From positions 1-64,000 of the forward strand of contig JAUHXC010000022.1 of NCBI GenBank assembly GCA_030427205.1: a stretch of 64,000 bases of DNA, given 5' to 3'. The position numbers were made by a program, and so were the translations under genes. This document shows, one piece after another, positions 33,493-41,948 of this stretch. The DNA is from a bacterium. GTDB lineage: Bacteria > Myxococcota_A > Bradymonadia > UBA7976 > UBA1532. The notes below the pieces were generated by a model. It worked only from the letters and a program-made list of their open reading frames with translations, was not told the DNA's origin and did not search any database. Within the stretch, counting starts at the first letter, position 1; every line of letters begins with the position of its first letter.

Positions 33493-34950
33493 ATGAGCGA
33501 CAGCCCCGCCCGCGGCGCCGTGCCCTTTCGAGACAAGGTCGCCTTCGGCGTCGGCATGCTCGCCAACCAGATGTTCCCGGCGGTGCTGGGCATCTTCATG
33601 ATCGTGCTGGTGCAGGATCTCGGCTTCCCCGGCTGGATGTGGGGCGTGCTGTTCTTCCTGCCGCGGGTCTTCGACTCGCTCTCCGATCCCATCATGGGGT
33701 TCATCTCGGACAATACCCGCTCCCGCTGGGGTCGGCGGCGGCAGTATGTCTTCCTCGGCGCCCTGATCATGGGCATCTCGTTCGTCGCGATGTGGCAGCT
33801 GCACCGCGAGAACGGGGTGGACTACAACTTCGCGTGGTTCCTCGGCGGCTCGTTCGCCTTCTACCTGGGGCTGACCATCTTCAGCGTGCCCTACGTGGCC
33901 ATGGGCTACGAGATGAGCCCGGACTTCCACGAGCGCACCCGCATCATGGCCGTGGCGCAATGGATCGGGCAGTGGGCCTGGGTCATCGCGCCCTGGTTCT
34001 GGGTCGTGATGTACGACCCGACCTGGTTCGAATCACCCGAGGCGGCGACCCGCGAGCTGGCGGTGTGGGTCGGCATCATCTGCATGCTGTTTGCCATGGT
34101 GCCGGCCATCTTCCTGCCGAGCCGCTCGACCGAGCACGAAGAGAGCTACGCCGAGCTGTCGCTGCGCAACATGCGCGGGGCGCTGGTGGGCATCTTCGAT
34201 GGCTTCGTGCAGGCCTTTCGCTCCGAGCCCTTCCGCCGGCTGTGCATCGCGACCTTCTTCATCTTCAACGCCTTCAACACCGTCGCCGCGTTCTCGTTCT
34301 TCATCGTGGTGTACTACCTCTTCGCCGGCGACGCGGCGGCGGCGGGCATCTGGCCGACGCTCTTCGGCAGCGTCGGCGCGCTGATCACCACCTTCGCGGT
34401 CATCCCCACCGTCGCGTGGCTGTCGGAGCGGCTGGGCAAGAAGCGCGCCTTCATGCTGTCGCAAGCCATCTCGCTGGTGGGCTATGCCTTGCTGTGGTTC
34501 CTGTTCATCCCCGGCAAGCCGTACATGTTCATCTTCGCGCTGCCGTTCTTCTCATTCGGCATCGGCAGCCTCTTCACGCTGATGATGTCGATGACCGCCG
34601 ATGTCATCGACCTCGACGAGCTGGAGAACGGCAAGCGTCGGGAAGGCATCTTCGGCGCCATCTACTGGTGGATGGTGAAGTTCGGCTTCGCCATCGCCGG
34701 CCTGCTCAGCGGCGCGATCCTCTCGGTGGTGGGCTTCGACGCCGACGCGGCGAGCCAGAGCGACGCCGCGATCACCGGGCTGCGCGCGTTCTACTCCGGT
34801 GTGCCCGTGCTCGGCACGCTCATCGCGCTGTTCGTGATGCGCAAGTACGACGTGACCGAGGCCCGGGCCAATGACATCCGCGCGGCGCTCGAGGCGCGCG
34901 GCGATCGATCCACCGGTGAAGCGCCGAAGGCGGAAGCGCCCGCCGGGTGA
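33493..34950 (+). CDS. GPH-family sugar:cation symporter (MelB-like MFS)
   Basis: 485 aa from the ATG at 33493, preceded by GGAGG with 4-nt spacing. Twelve hydrophobic segments are visible. The GPH/MelB hallmark DPIMGFISDNTRSRWGRRRQ lies after TM2, and the first segment begins FRDKVAFGVGMLANQM, typical of the family. Later VIDLDELENGKRREGIFGAI is the conserved loop in the C-terminal half. Members import glycosides, pentosides or hexuronides with H+ or Na+. The substrate cannot be predicted, and no glycosidase is adjacent. It appears to be monocistronic, followed 32 bp later by a lipoprotein gene. Confidence 0.93.
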   Translation: MSDSPARGAVPFRDKVAFGVGMLANQMFPAVLGIFMIVLVQDLGFPGWMWGVLFFLPRVFDSLSDPIMGFISDNTRSRWGRRRQYVFLGALIMGISFVAMWQLHRENGVDYNFAWFLGGSFAFYLGLTIFSVPYVAMGYEMSPDFHERTRIMAVAQWIGQWAWVIAPWFWVVMYDPTWFESPEAATRELAVWVGIICMLFAMVPAIFLPSRSTEHEESYAELSLRNMRGALVGIFDGFVQAFRSEPFRRLCIATFFIFNAFNTVAAFSFFIVVYYLFAGDAAAAGIWPTLFGSVGALITTFAVIPTVAWLSERLGKKRAFMLSQAISLVGYALLWFLFIPGKPYMFIFALPFFSFGIGSLFTLMMSMTADVIDLDELENGKRREGIFGAIYWWMVKFGFAIAGLLSGAILSVVGFDADAASQSDAAITGLRAFYSGVPVLGTLIALFVMRKYDVTEARANDIRAALEARGDRSTGEAPKAEAPAG

Positions 34951-34982
34951 CATGCTACGCTGGGCGCGGCATCGGGGGATTC

Positions 34983-37900
34983 ATGCTACGCCTGCTCGCC
35001 GGCTTCGGGTGTCTGTTTCTGCTCTGGGGATGTATCGAAGATACGCCGGAGTCGCCGCCGCGTGATCTGTCGGCCGAGGCCGGCGTGGTCGACGGTCGGC
35101 TCGATGACGGAGCCCACGCGGGTGACGCCGAGCCAGTCATCGATGCCGAGCCAGTCATCGACGCCGAGCCAGTCATCGACGCCGAGCCAGTCATCGACGC
35201 CGAGCCAGTCATCGATGCCGAGCCAGTCATCGACGCAGGGCTGGCTGTCGATGCAGAACAGATCGTCGACGCAGATCGCTTCATCGACGCAGAGCAGGTC
35301 ATCGACGCAGAGCAGGTCATCGACGCGGCGACCGAGCCCGACGCAGAGCGGGACCTCGACGGCGCGCTGATGCCCGACGCGGACCTGCCCGACGCGAATC
35401 CGGGGGGCGACATCGGCCCGCCGGCCTGTGAACTCAACCGCTTCCACCGCGAAGGTCCGTGCGCCTCGGCGCAGGCCCCGGCGCCCTGTGACGACTGCGG
35501 CGACCCGGCGTGCGCCGAACACCCGCGCTGCCTCACCGCGCTCTGCCGCAGCCCCGGCGGCTGCGACGACCCGCGCTGCTGGTACCACGCCGCCTGCTGC
35601 GCCGAGGAGGACCTGGGCTCGGCGGTCGGCGTCGCGCTGACCGCCGGCGTGATCGGTGTCCTGCCCGGCGGGTCGGGCCCCTTGCCGGTGCCATACCTGC
35701 CCTCGCGGTTCGCCGGGCCATGCCACGGCGGCGGCATCCCGGATCGAGCCATGGCCTGGACCGCGCCGTCGACCGGGCGCTACATGATCGGCACCAGCGT
35801 CGGCCCGCACGTCTGGAGCATCGAGGTGCGCGCCGGCTGCACCCCCGAGCCTCTGGCATGCGCGGTGCGCCGCTTCGAGGCGCCTTGGGTCCAGCTCGAC
35901 GCTGTCGAAGGGGAGACCTTCCTCATCGTCGTCGACGGGGGATTGCCCGCGATGCGCATCGGGGAGTTCCGCCTGAACATCATCGAGGCCGACCACCCCT
36001 CGTCCATGGTCTGCGGCGCCAGCGAGGCATTCGACCAGCCGTCCGAATGTCGCTGCCTGCGCGAGACCGAGGCCGGCCCGACGGTCATGGAGGGGTCGAT
36101 CCCTGTCGGGCGCGACGCCCCGCGTGAAGGCAGCTGCGGCGGCGCCGGCCTCGAATCCGGGATCTGGTGGATCGCGCCCGACGCCGACCGCTATCGGTTC
36201 ATGGCCGAGTCGGCCGACTTCGAGCCGGTGGTCTACCTGCGCCGGGCCCACTGTGATGGCGAGGAGGTCGCCTGCGGCGCGGCGGCCGGCGGACCCTCGG
36301 CCGAGGTGACCGCCGACCTCGAAGCCGGCGAGGCGGTGGTCGTGATGGTCGACGCCGAAGCGCTCGGCGAGGGCCGCGAGTTCACCCTGCGCGTCACCCG
36401 TGAAGGCCCCGAGTCCGCGTGCCACGACGCCGTCGACGGCGATGGGGACGGCCTGACCGACTGCGACGACCCCGACTGCGCGGGGGCCGCCGCCTGCGCG
36501 TGTGAGGTCCGGCAGATCGGATCAGCGGTCGGGACCCGGGCCCATATCGACATCACCGGGCCTCACGGGCACCGCGTCACGCCCAGCTGCCACGACCCCG
36601 AGGACGGTGATCTGGCCGACGTCGTGGTGGAGTGGATCGCGCCGCGAGACGGGGTCTTCGTCTTCCGCGGGCCGAGTCACTACGGCGCGCCGGGCTCCAT
36701 CGCCCGGGTCGAAGGGTGCGACGCCGTCGAGCTCGACTGTGGCGACGAGATCATCGCCGAACTGCGGGAGGGCGAGCCGATCCAGCTGGCCATCGACATG
36801 GTCCCCTACAGCTGGTTCCTGACCGTGCTGGAGGTCGACGGCATCGAGGAGAACTGCCTCGATGGCATCGACGACGATGACGACGGCCCGGTCGACTGTC
36901 GTGACCCCGACTGCCGCGAAGACATCCTCTGCCGCGCCCCCGAGCCGTGCCCCGCCGACGAGCCGCTCTGCATCGACCGCGCGTGCCGCGGCGCCATCGG
37001 CTGCGTCGACGCGGTCTGTGGCATGCCCGGCGGCTGTGAGATCGCCGCCTGCGACGGCCACTCGCTGTGCGTCGGGGCCCACGACCTCGGCTCGGCGGTG
37101 GGCCCCAACGTGGGCGCCGGCACCACCGGTGGTCCGCCGGGGCGGCGCCTCGGCGGCGGCTGGATGACACCCGAGATGGAGCTCCGCTGGACGGCGCCCG
37201 CCGCGGGCCGCTGGCGCCTCGTCGTGCGCCCGCCGGATCACCTCGACGGCACCGAGCCTTTCGAGCCGCGCGGCGACGAGTACATCGGCTTCACGCCGCA
37301 CGCGATCGAGTTCACGGCTGGCTGGCCGGGGCATATGCGGCGGCTGACCGTCGGCGGGGAGCAGCCCGGCGACCGGGGGCCGTTCACCATCGACGTCCTG
37401 CCGCTGGCGACCTATTCGCTGGACGTCTGCCACGACTCCAGCGGGCAGTCCCGCCGCTGCGACCGCTTCGAGTGCGTCCGCGATTGCGGCTGCATCACCG
37501 CGGTCTTGTCGAATCGGACCGGGCGCGCGGTCGACGTGGTCGACGCCCCGCGGCCGGCGCTGGCGCCGCAGGGCGAGTTCTGGGGGGGAGAATGCGGCGA
37601 TGGCGCGCCGTTGCACGTCGCGGTCTGGCACGCCCCGGCGAGCGGTGATTATCGCGTGACCGTGCGGCCCGACGACCCGGACACGCTGCCGACCATCGAG
37701 CTGAACGCGTCGTGCTCAGACCCGCTGGGCGACTTCGGCTGCGCAATGGCCGACCCCGAGACCGGCGACGCCGAGCTGCTGCTGCGGGTCGAGCGCGGCG
37801 AGCGGCGGCTCATCGCGGTCGACCACCTCGGCGTGCCCGGTGGCTTCACCATCGACATCGTGGCGCTCGACGAGACCGCGCTGTGCGCCGACGGGCGCGA

Positions 37901-38312
37901 CGACGACGATGACGGCGCGGTCGACTGCGACGATCCGGACTGCGCCGCGGCCGCCAACTGCGCCTGCGCGGTGGTCGACCTCGGCGACGGGCTGGGCCGG
38001 GTCTACGCCGGCGGCACCTCGGGCCACGGCCACCGGATCGCGCCCAGCTGCGGATCGCCAGATATCATCGACACCCGGCTCGCGTGGACCGCGCCCGCCG
38101 CGGGCACCTATACCTTCACCGTCGACGGCGACTTCGACCCGGTCGTCGCTGTGTTCGAAGGCGACTGCGACGGGCCCGAGCTGGGCTGCGCCCGCGGATC
38201 GACGCTGGAGGTCGATCTCGCCGACGGGCAGGCGGTGGTCATCGGTATCGAAGGCACCCGGGGCCGAGCGCGCTACGCGGGCAACTTCACCCTCGACATC
38301 GAGGCGCGCTGA
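34983..38312 (+). CDS. Large modular lipoprotein with MopE-like metal-binding motifs
   Basis: 1109 aa. Lipobox LLWGC (about Cys19) anchors it. An acidic linker is built of AEPVID repeats (six identical six-residue units encoded at 35127-35234). After a Cys-rich module (CDDCGDPACAEHPRC), the protein alternates beta-sandwich-like modules with the DxDxDG-type motif: VDGDGDGLTDCDDPDCAGAA, IDDDDDGPVDCRDPDC and RDDDDDGAVDCDDPDCAA, the putative Ca2+/metal-binding motif of MopE-like proteins. Each beta module resembles the others (WTAPAAGRWRLVVRP and WTAPAAGTYTFTVDGDFDP), so they are duplicated. Probably a surface adhesin or matrix protein; binding partner unknown. ATG at 34983 is chosen for the signal peptide. 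Confidence 0.85.
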   Translation: MLRLLAGFGCLFLLWGCIEDTPESPPRDLSAEAGVVDGRLDDGAHAGDAEPVIDAEPVIDAEPVIDAEPVIDAEPVIDAEPVIDAGLAVDAEQIVDADRFIDAEQVIDAEQVIDAATEPDAERDLDGALMPDADLPDANPGGDIGPPACELNRFHREGPCASAQAPAPCDDCGDPACAEHPRCLTALCRSPGGCDDPRCWYHAACCAEEDLGSAVGVALTAGVIGVLPGGSGPLPVPYLPSRFAGPCHGGGIPDRAMAWTAPSTGRYMIGTSVGPHVWSIEVRAGCTPEPLACAVRRFEAPWVQLDAVEGETFLIVVDGGLPAMRIGEFRLNIIEADHPSSMVCGASEAFDQPSECRCLRETEAGPTVMEGSIPVGRDAPREGSCGGAGLESGIWWIAPDADRYRFMAESADFEPVVYLRRAHCDGEEVACGAAAGGPSAEVTADLEAGEAVVVMVDAEALGEGREFTLRVTREGPESACHDAVDGDGDGLTDCDDPDCAGAAACACEVRQIGSAVGTRAHIDITGPHGHRVTPSCHDPEDGDLADVVVEWIAPRDGVFVFRGPSHYGAPGSIARVEGCDAVELDCGDEIIAELREGEPIQLAIDMVPYSWFLTVLEVDGIEENCLDGIDDDDDGPVDCRDPDCREDILCRAPEPCPADEPLCIDRACRGAIGCVDAVCGMPGGCEIAACDGHSLCVGAHDLGSAVGPNVGAGTTGGPPGRRLGGGWMTPEMELRWTAPAAGRWRLVVRPPDHLDGTEPFEPRGDEYIGFTPHAIEFTAGWPGHMRRLTVGGEQPGDRGPFTIDVLPLATYSLDVCHDSSGQSRRCDRFECVRDCGCITAVLSNRTGRAVDVVDAPRPALAPQGEFWGGECGDGAPLHVAVWHAPASGDYRVTVRPDDPDTLPTIELNASCSDPLGDFGCAMADPETGDAELLLRVERGERRLIAVDHLGVPGGFTIDIVALDETALCADGRDDDDDGAVDCDDPDCAAAANCACAVVDLGDGLGRVYAGGTSGHGHRIAPSCGSPDIIDTRLAWTAPAAGTYTFTVDGDFDPVVAVFEGDCDGPELGCARGSTLEVDLADGQAVVIGIEGTRGRARYAGNFTLDIEAR
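35127..35234. repeat. Six tandem 18-bp units encoding AEPVID
   Basis: The unit is GCCGAGCCAGTCATCGAC with a few T-for-C changes at the last base. It encodes the acidic linker just after the lipid anchor of the MopE-like lipoprotein. An 18-bp in-frame unit allows linker length to change without frame loss. Confidence 0.92.
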
Positions 38313-38426
38313 GCCCGCGGCCGCTCGGCTGCTCTCTGGGCGCGGCGGGGCGTGGCAGGGCGCGTCGGGCTTGTTCATTGCCCGGCGGCCGGTCACCATC
38401 GGCCGTCGCCCACCGCTGGAGATCCC

Positions 38427-38927
38427 ATGACCGCGCCATCGCCCGCTGGCATCGAGTTCCGCGCCCTCGACCATCACGCGCCCGACGAGGCGGCGCTGGT
38501 GGCGCTCATCGAGGCCGGCAAGACCGCCGCCGTGCGCGCGCTGCCCCTCGGCTGGCGCCGCTGGCCCCACGAGGTGGCCGGCATCCTCACCGAGCACCGC
38601 ATGTGGCTGGCGCAGTTCGCGCTGGCCGGCGAGCAGGTCGTCGGCTTCAAGCTGGGCTACGCCGAGCGCAAGACCCGGTTCTACAGCTGGCTCGGCGGCG
38701 TCGATCCCGCCTTTCGCCGCCGGGGCATCGCCCGGCGCTTGATGGCCGACCAGCACGCGTGGTGCGCCGCGCAAGGCATCGAGCTGGTGCAGACGTCGAC
38801 CACCAATGACTTCCGGGGGATGCTGCTGCTCAACCTGCACAGCGGCTTCGACATCGTCGGCACCAAGACCAGCGACGGGCGGCTGTCGATCCTGATGGAG
38901 AAGCACCTGCCGCCGGCCGGCACCTGA
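38427..38927 (+). CDS. GNAT-family N-acetyltransferase
   Basis: 166 aa from the ATG at 38427, with GGAG 5 nt upstream. The acetyl-CoA binding motif A is VDPAFRRRGIARRLMADQH (R/Q-xx-G-x-A), preceded by strand VVGFKLGYAERKTRFYSWLG. The C-terminal motif region is VQTSTTNDFRGMLLLNLHSG followed by FDIVGTKT, as in amino-acid or small-molecule acetyltransferases. Substrate unknown. It stands alone between a lipoprotein gene and a convergent gene. Confidence 0.87.
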   Translation: MTAPSPAGIEFRALDHHAPDEAALVALIEAGKTAAVRALPLGWRRWPHEVAGILTEHRMWLAQFALAGEQVVGFKLGYAERKTRFYSWLGGVDPAFRRRGIARRLMADQHAWCAAQGIELVQTSTTNDFRGMLLLNLHSGFDIVGTKTSDGRLSILMEKHLPPAGT

Positions 38928-38950
38928 GCCGGGGGCGCCGCCCGCCGCCG

Positions 38951-39757
38951 TCAGCGCACCTTGAAGATCAGCCTGACCTGCACGACGCTGAGCACGGGCG
39001 CGCCGGCGCTGTCGCGGGCCGGCACGTAGCGCCACGTGCGCAGCGTCGCGAGGGCCGCCAGATCAAACGCGCGCTCGCCCGCCGGCTCGACGATCCACAC
39101 CCGCCGCACCGCCCCCGAGGGCAAGATCTCGATCCGGCCGAGCACCTCTCGCGCGGGACCTGGGCGCATGGATACGCCGGCCGGCCACTTCGGCGCGTAT
39201 CGCACGAGCGGGCGCGCGGGCGTCGCTGGCGGCTCGGGCATCGGCGGCGGCGACGTCACCGCTGCCCACCACGCCGCGAGGTCGAGGCGCTCGCTCACCG
39301 TGGCCCACGCCGGGACCGCGCGGCCGTCGACCCGGGCCGGCTCGAACCGCCAGCCGTGCGCCGCCTGCTGCACGACCTGCGCGAGCCGCGGCTTCATCTC
39401 GTCCGGCGCCTCGATCGCGCGCACTTCGCTCTGCCGCGCCCGGCCCTGGGCGTCGACCGCCACCCGCAGCTCGACGCGCAGCAGATGCTCGCCCAGCATC
39501 ATATCGGGCGGCAGGATCAGCGGCTCCCGGTCGATCCGTATCGGCTGCGTCGCGCTCGGCGGCAAAGGCGCGGGTGCATCGATGACCGGCAGCGCGGCGG
39601 GCAGCGGGGTCGGGGGCACCTGCTCGATGCGGCGGTGTTTGTGCGGGCAACCGGTGAAGAGCACGAGCGCCGCCGATGCGAGCAGCCAGCGGCTGATCTG
39701 ACAGCGGGTCGGGGGCCGGGCGTCGCGGCGAGGGCGCAGGTCGGGCTCGGTGTGCAT
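38951..39757 (-). CDS. Lipoprotein with two TonB C-terminal-like domains
   Basis: 268 aa. A signal ending in lipobox LFTGC (Cys36) anchors it. A Pro-rich linker precedes two TonB-C-type domains, RVELRVAVDAQGRARQSEVR...GWRFEPARVDGRAVPAWATV and LGRIEILPSGAVRRVWIVEP...TLRTWRYVPARDSAGAPV; both end with the typical W-x-(Y/F)-x-P-A segment. Classical TonB is membrane-anchored with a single such domain, so this protein is probably not energy-coupling TonB but a periplasmic lipoprotein that uses the fold for binding. No ExbB or ExbD is nearby. Start at the ATG at 39757. Confidence 0.82.
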   Translation of the reverse strand: MHTEPDLRPRRDARPPTRCQISRWLLASAALVLFTGCPHKHRRIEQVPPTPLPAALPVIDAPAPLPPSATQPIRIDREPLILPPDMMLGEHLLRVELRVAVDAQGRARQSEVRAIEAPDEMKPRLAQVVQQAAHGWRFEPARVDGRAVPAWATVSERLDLAAWWAAVTSPPPMPEPPATPARPLVRYAPKWPAGVSMRPGPAREVLGRIEILPSGAVRRVWIVEPAGERAFDLAALATLRTWRYVPARDSAGAPVLSVVQVRLIFKVR

Positions 39758-39817
39758 GGCCGGCCGTAGGCGCGCGAAGGCGCCGACGTCAACGCGCAGC
39801 GACTCACGCGGGCTCGG

Positions 39818-39900
39818 GGCACCCGGTCCTCGATCTGCCGCGGGCGCAGCCCTCGGGCGCGGTGCGCGGGTTGCAACTCACCGGCCACTCGTCGGATCCG
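39818..39900 (-). pseudogene. Decayed duplicate of the phospholipase 3' end
   Basis: About 83 bp are nearly identical to the 3' end of the PI-PLC-like gene (41948-42034). Reading on the minus strand gives SDEWPVSCNPRTAPEGC, as in the intact protein, then a one-base deletion (GGGCGCAGCCC against GGGCGGCAGCCC) shifts frame; the remainder RPRQIEDRVP also matches the intact RPRQIENRVP. It lies just after the small lipoprotein gene that ends the phospholipase operon, so it is probably a remnant of a tandem duplication of that operon. Confidence 0.8.
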
Positions 39901-39912
39901 GCCGGTGGGCGG

Positions 39913-40722
39913 CTACAGATCCCGATCGAGCCCCGGCCAGCGCGGTGGCAGGTTGCCGAACTCCTCGGCGAACGGCGGGACCGGCGGCGCGTCGGGGTGC
40001 GCCGGCGTGGCGAGGATGGTCTGCCATGCGGGGTTGCAGAGATCGTCGCGGCCCTGGGGGTCCCGGCTCGTGACGCTCTTCGAGGGGTCGATGACGGAGG
40101 GCACGACCCAGCGGCAGTCGAGGGAGGCCGCATGGGCCGCGATCTCGCCGCTGACGGTGTAGGGGCCCTCGCCGCCGTCGTCGGCGTAGAGGGTGCCCGA
40201 GAAGCGGCCCCAGGTGGCGCCGGTGGCCAGATCGGCGGCGAAGACGTCCCACTCGATGGCGCCCTCGATCAGCCGGACCAACCGGCCGTCGAGCTCGCCG
40301 TCCTCGTCGATCGCCACCTCGAGGCGGGCGTAGTGGATCCGCCCCGGTTCGACGTCGGCGGTGAAGAGCGTGCGTTGATCCAACGGCACCTCGGGGCGGG
40401 CTCGAACGCGCAGTTCGAAGGGCATCCCAGGAGGCAGGGGCGTCAGCGTCGCCGCCTCGCTCTCGGCCGCCCCGAAGAGGATCACGAACTCGCGATAGGG
40501 CGCCTCGCTCGGCTCGCGCGGGTGCACGAACATCCACTCCGAGCCGCCGCGCAGCGGCACCCGCTCGTCGCGGGCCGTAGCGAGGTAGGAGTCGACGAAG
40601 CCGGTGTGGTTCATCACCATGGCCCCATGGTCGTGGGCGAGCCGGCGCCCGGGCTCGGGCTCGGGCTCGACCGACTCGCAGGCGAGCAGCGTCAGGGCGA
40701 TGATCAAGCTCCATGGTCTCAT
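39913..40722 (-). CDS. Lipoprotein of unknown function, last gene of a secreted-enzyme operon
   Basis: 269 aa from the ATG at 40722, preceded by AGGAGG. Signal peptide and lipobox LLAC (about Cys15) predict a lipid-anchored envelope protein. The mature part is mostly beta-strand with a segment beginning HDHGAMVMNHTGFVDSY and a C-terminal CNPAWQTILATPAHPDAP; no family is recognised. The start lies 8 bp beyond the metzincin stop, so it belongs to the operon of a PI-PLC-like lipoprotein (41945-43108) and a metzincin (40731-41948). A role as accessory or immunity-type protein for the enzymes is possible but unproven. Confidence 0.75.
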   Translation of the reverse strand: MRPWSLIIALTLLACESVEPEPEPGRRLAHDHGAMVMNHTGFVDSYLATARDERVPLRGGSEWMFVHPREPSEAPYREFVILFGAAESEAATLTPLPPGMPFELRVRARPEVPLDQRTLFTADVEPGRIHYARLEVAIDEDGELDGRLVRLIEGAIEWDVFAADLATGATWGRFSGTLYADDGGEGPYTVSGEIAAHAASLDCRWVVPSVIDPSKSVTSRDPQGRDDLCNPAWQTILATPAHPDAPPVPPFAEEFGNLPPRWPGLDRDL

Positions 40723-40730
40723 GCGGCCTC

Positions 40731-41948
40731 CTAGTGACACGCGTCGTGCGGCAGGCGGGTCAGCGTGCCGGGTAGAATACCCGTATTGTCTCCCTGCCGC
40801 CGCTCGGCGCCCCAGCCCCAGTGGGGCTCGATCAGGTACATCAGCCGGTAGGGCTGGCCCGGCTGCAGCCAGGGGCTGATCGTCACGGTCTGGCGCAGCA
40901 CGTTCATCGTCTCCCGGCTCGCCCCGTACCACGGGCTCACGCTCAGGATTGGATCCTGCCACGAGAGGGTGTCGTCGATCGAGGCGAACCACCACAGCCG
41001 ATAGCTGCCGCCGAGCGTGCCGCGGTTGGCGATCCCCGCCTGCACCGGCACGACGTCGCCCGCGCAGCCGGCCCGATCCGGCTCACCTTCGTCCGGATAC
41101 GGCTCAGCGCGCAGCCGCTCGCGCAACGCGGGCGGGGCGCCGCCGAGCCGTGCCTCTGGCACCGCGAGCCCGACGGGGTGCAAGCGATCGGGCCAGACCC
41201 AGCGCAGGCCGGTGGCGCTGAACTCGCGCACGTGCGGGCCGCTGCGGCCATAGAGCCGGCGCACGCCAGCGATGTCGTCGGGCATCAGCCCCCACGGGCG
41301 CGCGCTGCAGTAGCGCCCCTCGCCCCGGCGGCTCATCATGAGCGAGTTGGCGCCGTCCTCGTGGTCCAGGCCGAGGAAGTGCCCCAGCTCGTGCAGCAGC
41401 GTCGCCCGCACGGTGCCTTGGTGCCAGTCGCAGCACGGCTGGCGCAGCCAGGGAAGCCACGCGTCGGGCGGCGCGTCGGGGCAGCGCCCCGGTGCTTCAC
41501 CCACCGGCAGATCCGTGTCGCCGTTGATGAAGACATCCGCCTCGACGATCTGCGAGCTGGCCAACGGGTACGGCAGGTACGGCTCGCAGCGCGAACCATA
41601 GATCCGCAGCGTCACCCCGGCGGCGCCGTCGATGACATGCCCCGGCACGAACGACAGCGTATTGACCCGGTCGCCCACCCGCGCGCCGCAGGTCCCGCGC
41701 TCCTCGGCGCGGATGCGGATGTCGGTGCCGCCGATGCTGTTCCACGCGTCGATCATGCCGCGGGTCGCCAGCAGCCTTTCGCCGACGACGGTGCAGGTGT
41801 CGATCTCCAGCGTCGGGTTGGCGGCCCAATGGCGGGCGTGGCCCAGGCAGTGGCTGTATTCGTAGGCCCACGCGGGCTGAGCGGCGAGCAGCAGCGCGGC
41901 CAGTGATAGCCCGCCGAGCAATAGCCGCAGGCAGCTCGGGCGCCTCAT
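40731..41948 (-). CDS. Secreted metzincin zinc metalloprotease
   Basis: 405 aa from the ATG at 41948. A signal peptide (CLRLLLGGLSLAALLLAAQPAWA) is followed by a catalytic domain with the zinc-binding consensus HELGHFLGLDH (His186, Glu187, His190, His196) and a Met-turn-like SLMMS nearby, the matrixin/metzincin pattern. An N-terminal prodomain-like region contains Cys residues that may provide a cysteine switch. The C-terminal about 170 residues form a beta-rich domain. Its start overlaps the stop of the PI-PLC-like gene as ATGA (41945-41948), so the two secreted enzymes are made together. Confidence 0.9.
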   Translation of the reverse strand: MRRPSCLRLLLGGLSLAALLLAAQPAWAYEYSHCLGHARHWAANPTLEIDTCTVVGERLLATRGMIDAWNSIGGTDIRIRAEERGTCGARVGDRVNTLSFVPGHVIDGAAGVTLRIYGSRCEPYLPYPLASSQIVEADVFINGDTDLPVGEAPGRCPDAPPDAWLPWLRQPCCDWHQGTVRATLLHELGHFLGLDHEDGANSLMMSRRGEGRYCSARPWGLMPDDIAGVRRLYGRSGPHVREFSATGLRWVWPDRLHPVGLAVPEARLGGAPPALRERLRAEPYPDEGEPDRAGCAGDVVPVQAGIANRGTLGGSYRLWWFASIDDTLSWQDPILSVSPWYGASRETMNVLRQTVTISPWLQPGQPYRLMYLIEPHWGWGAERRQGDNTGILPGTLTRLPHDACH

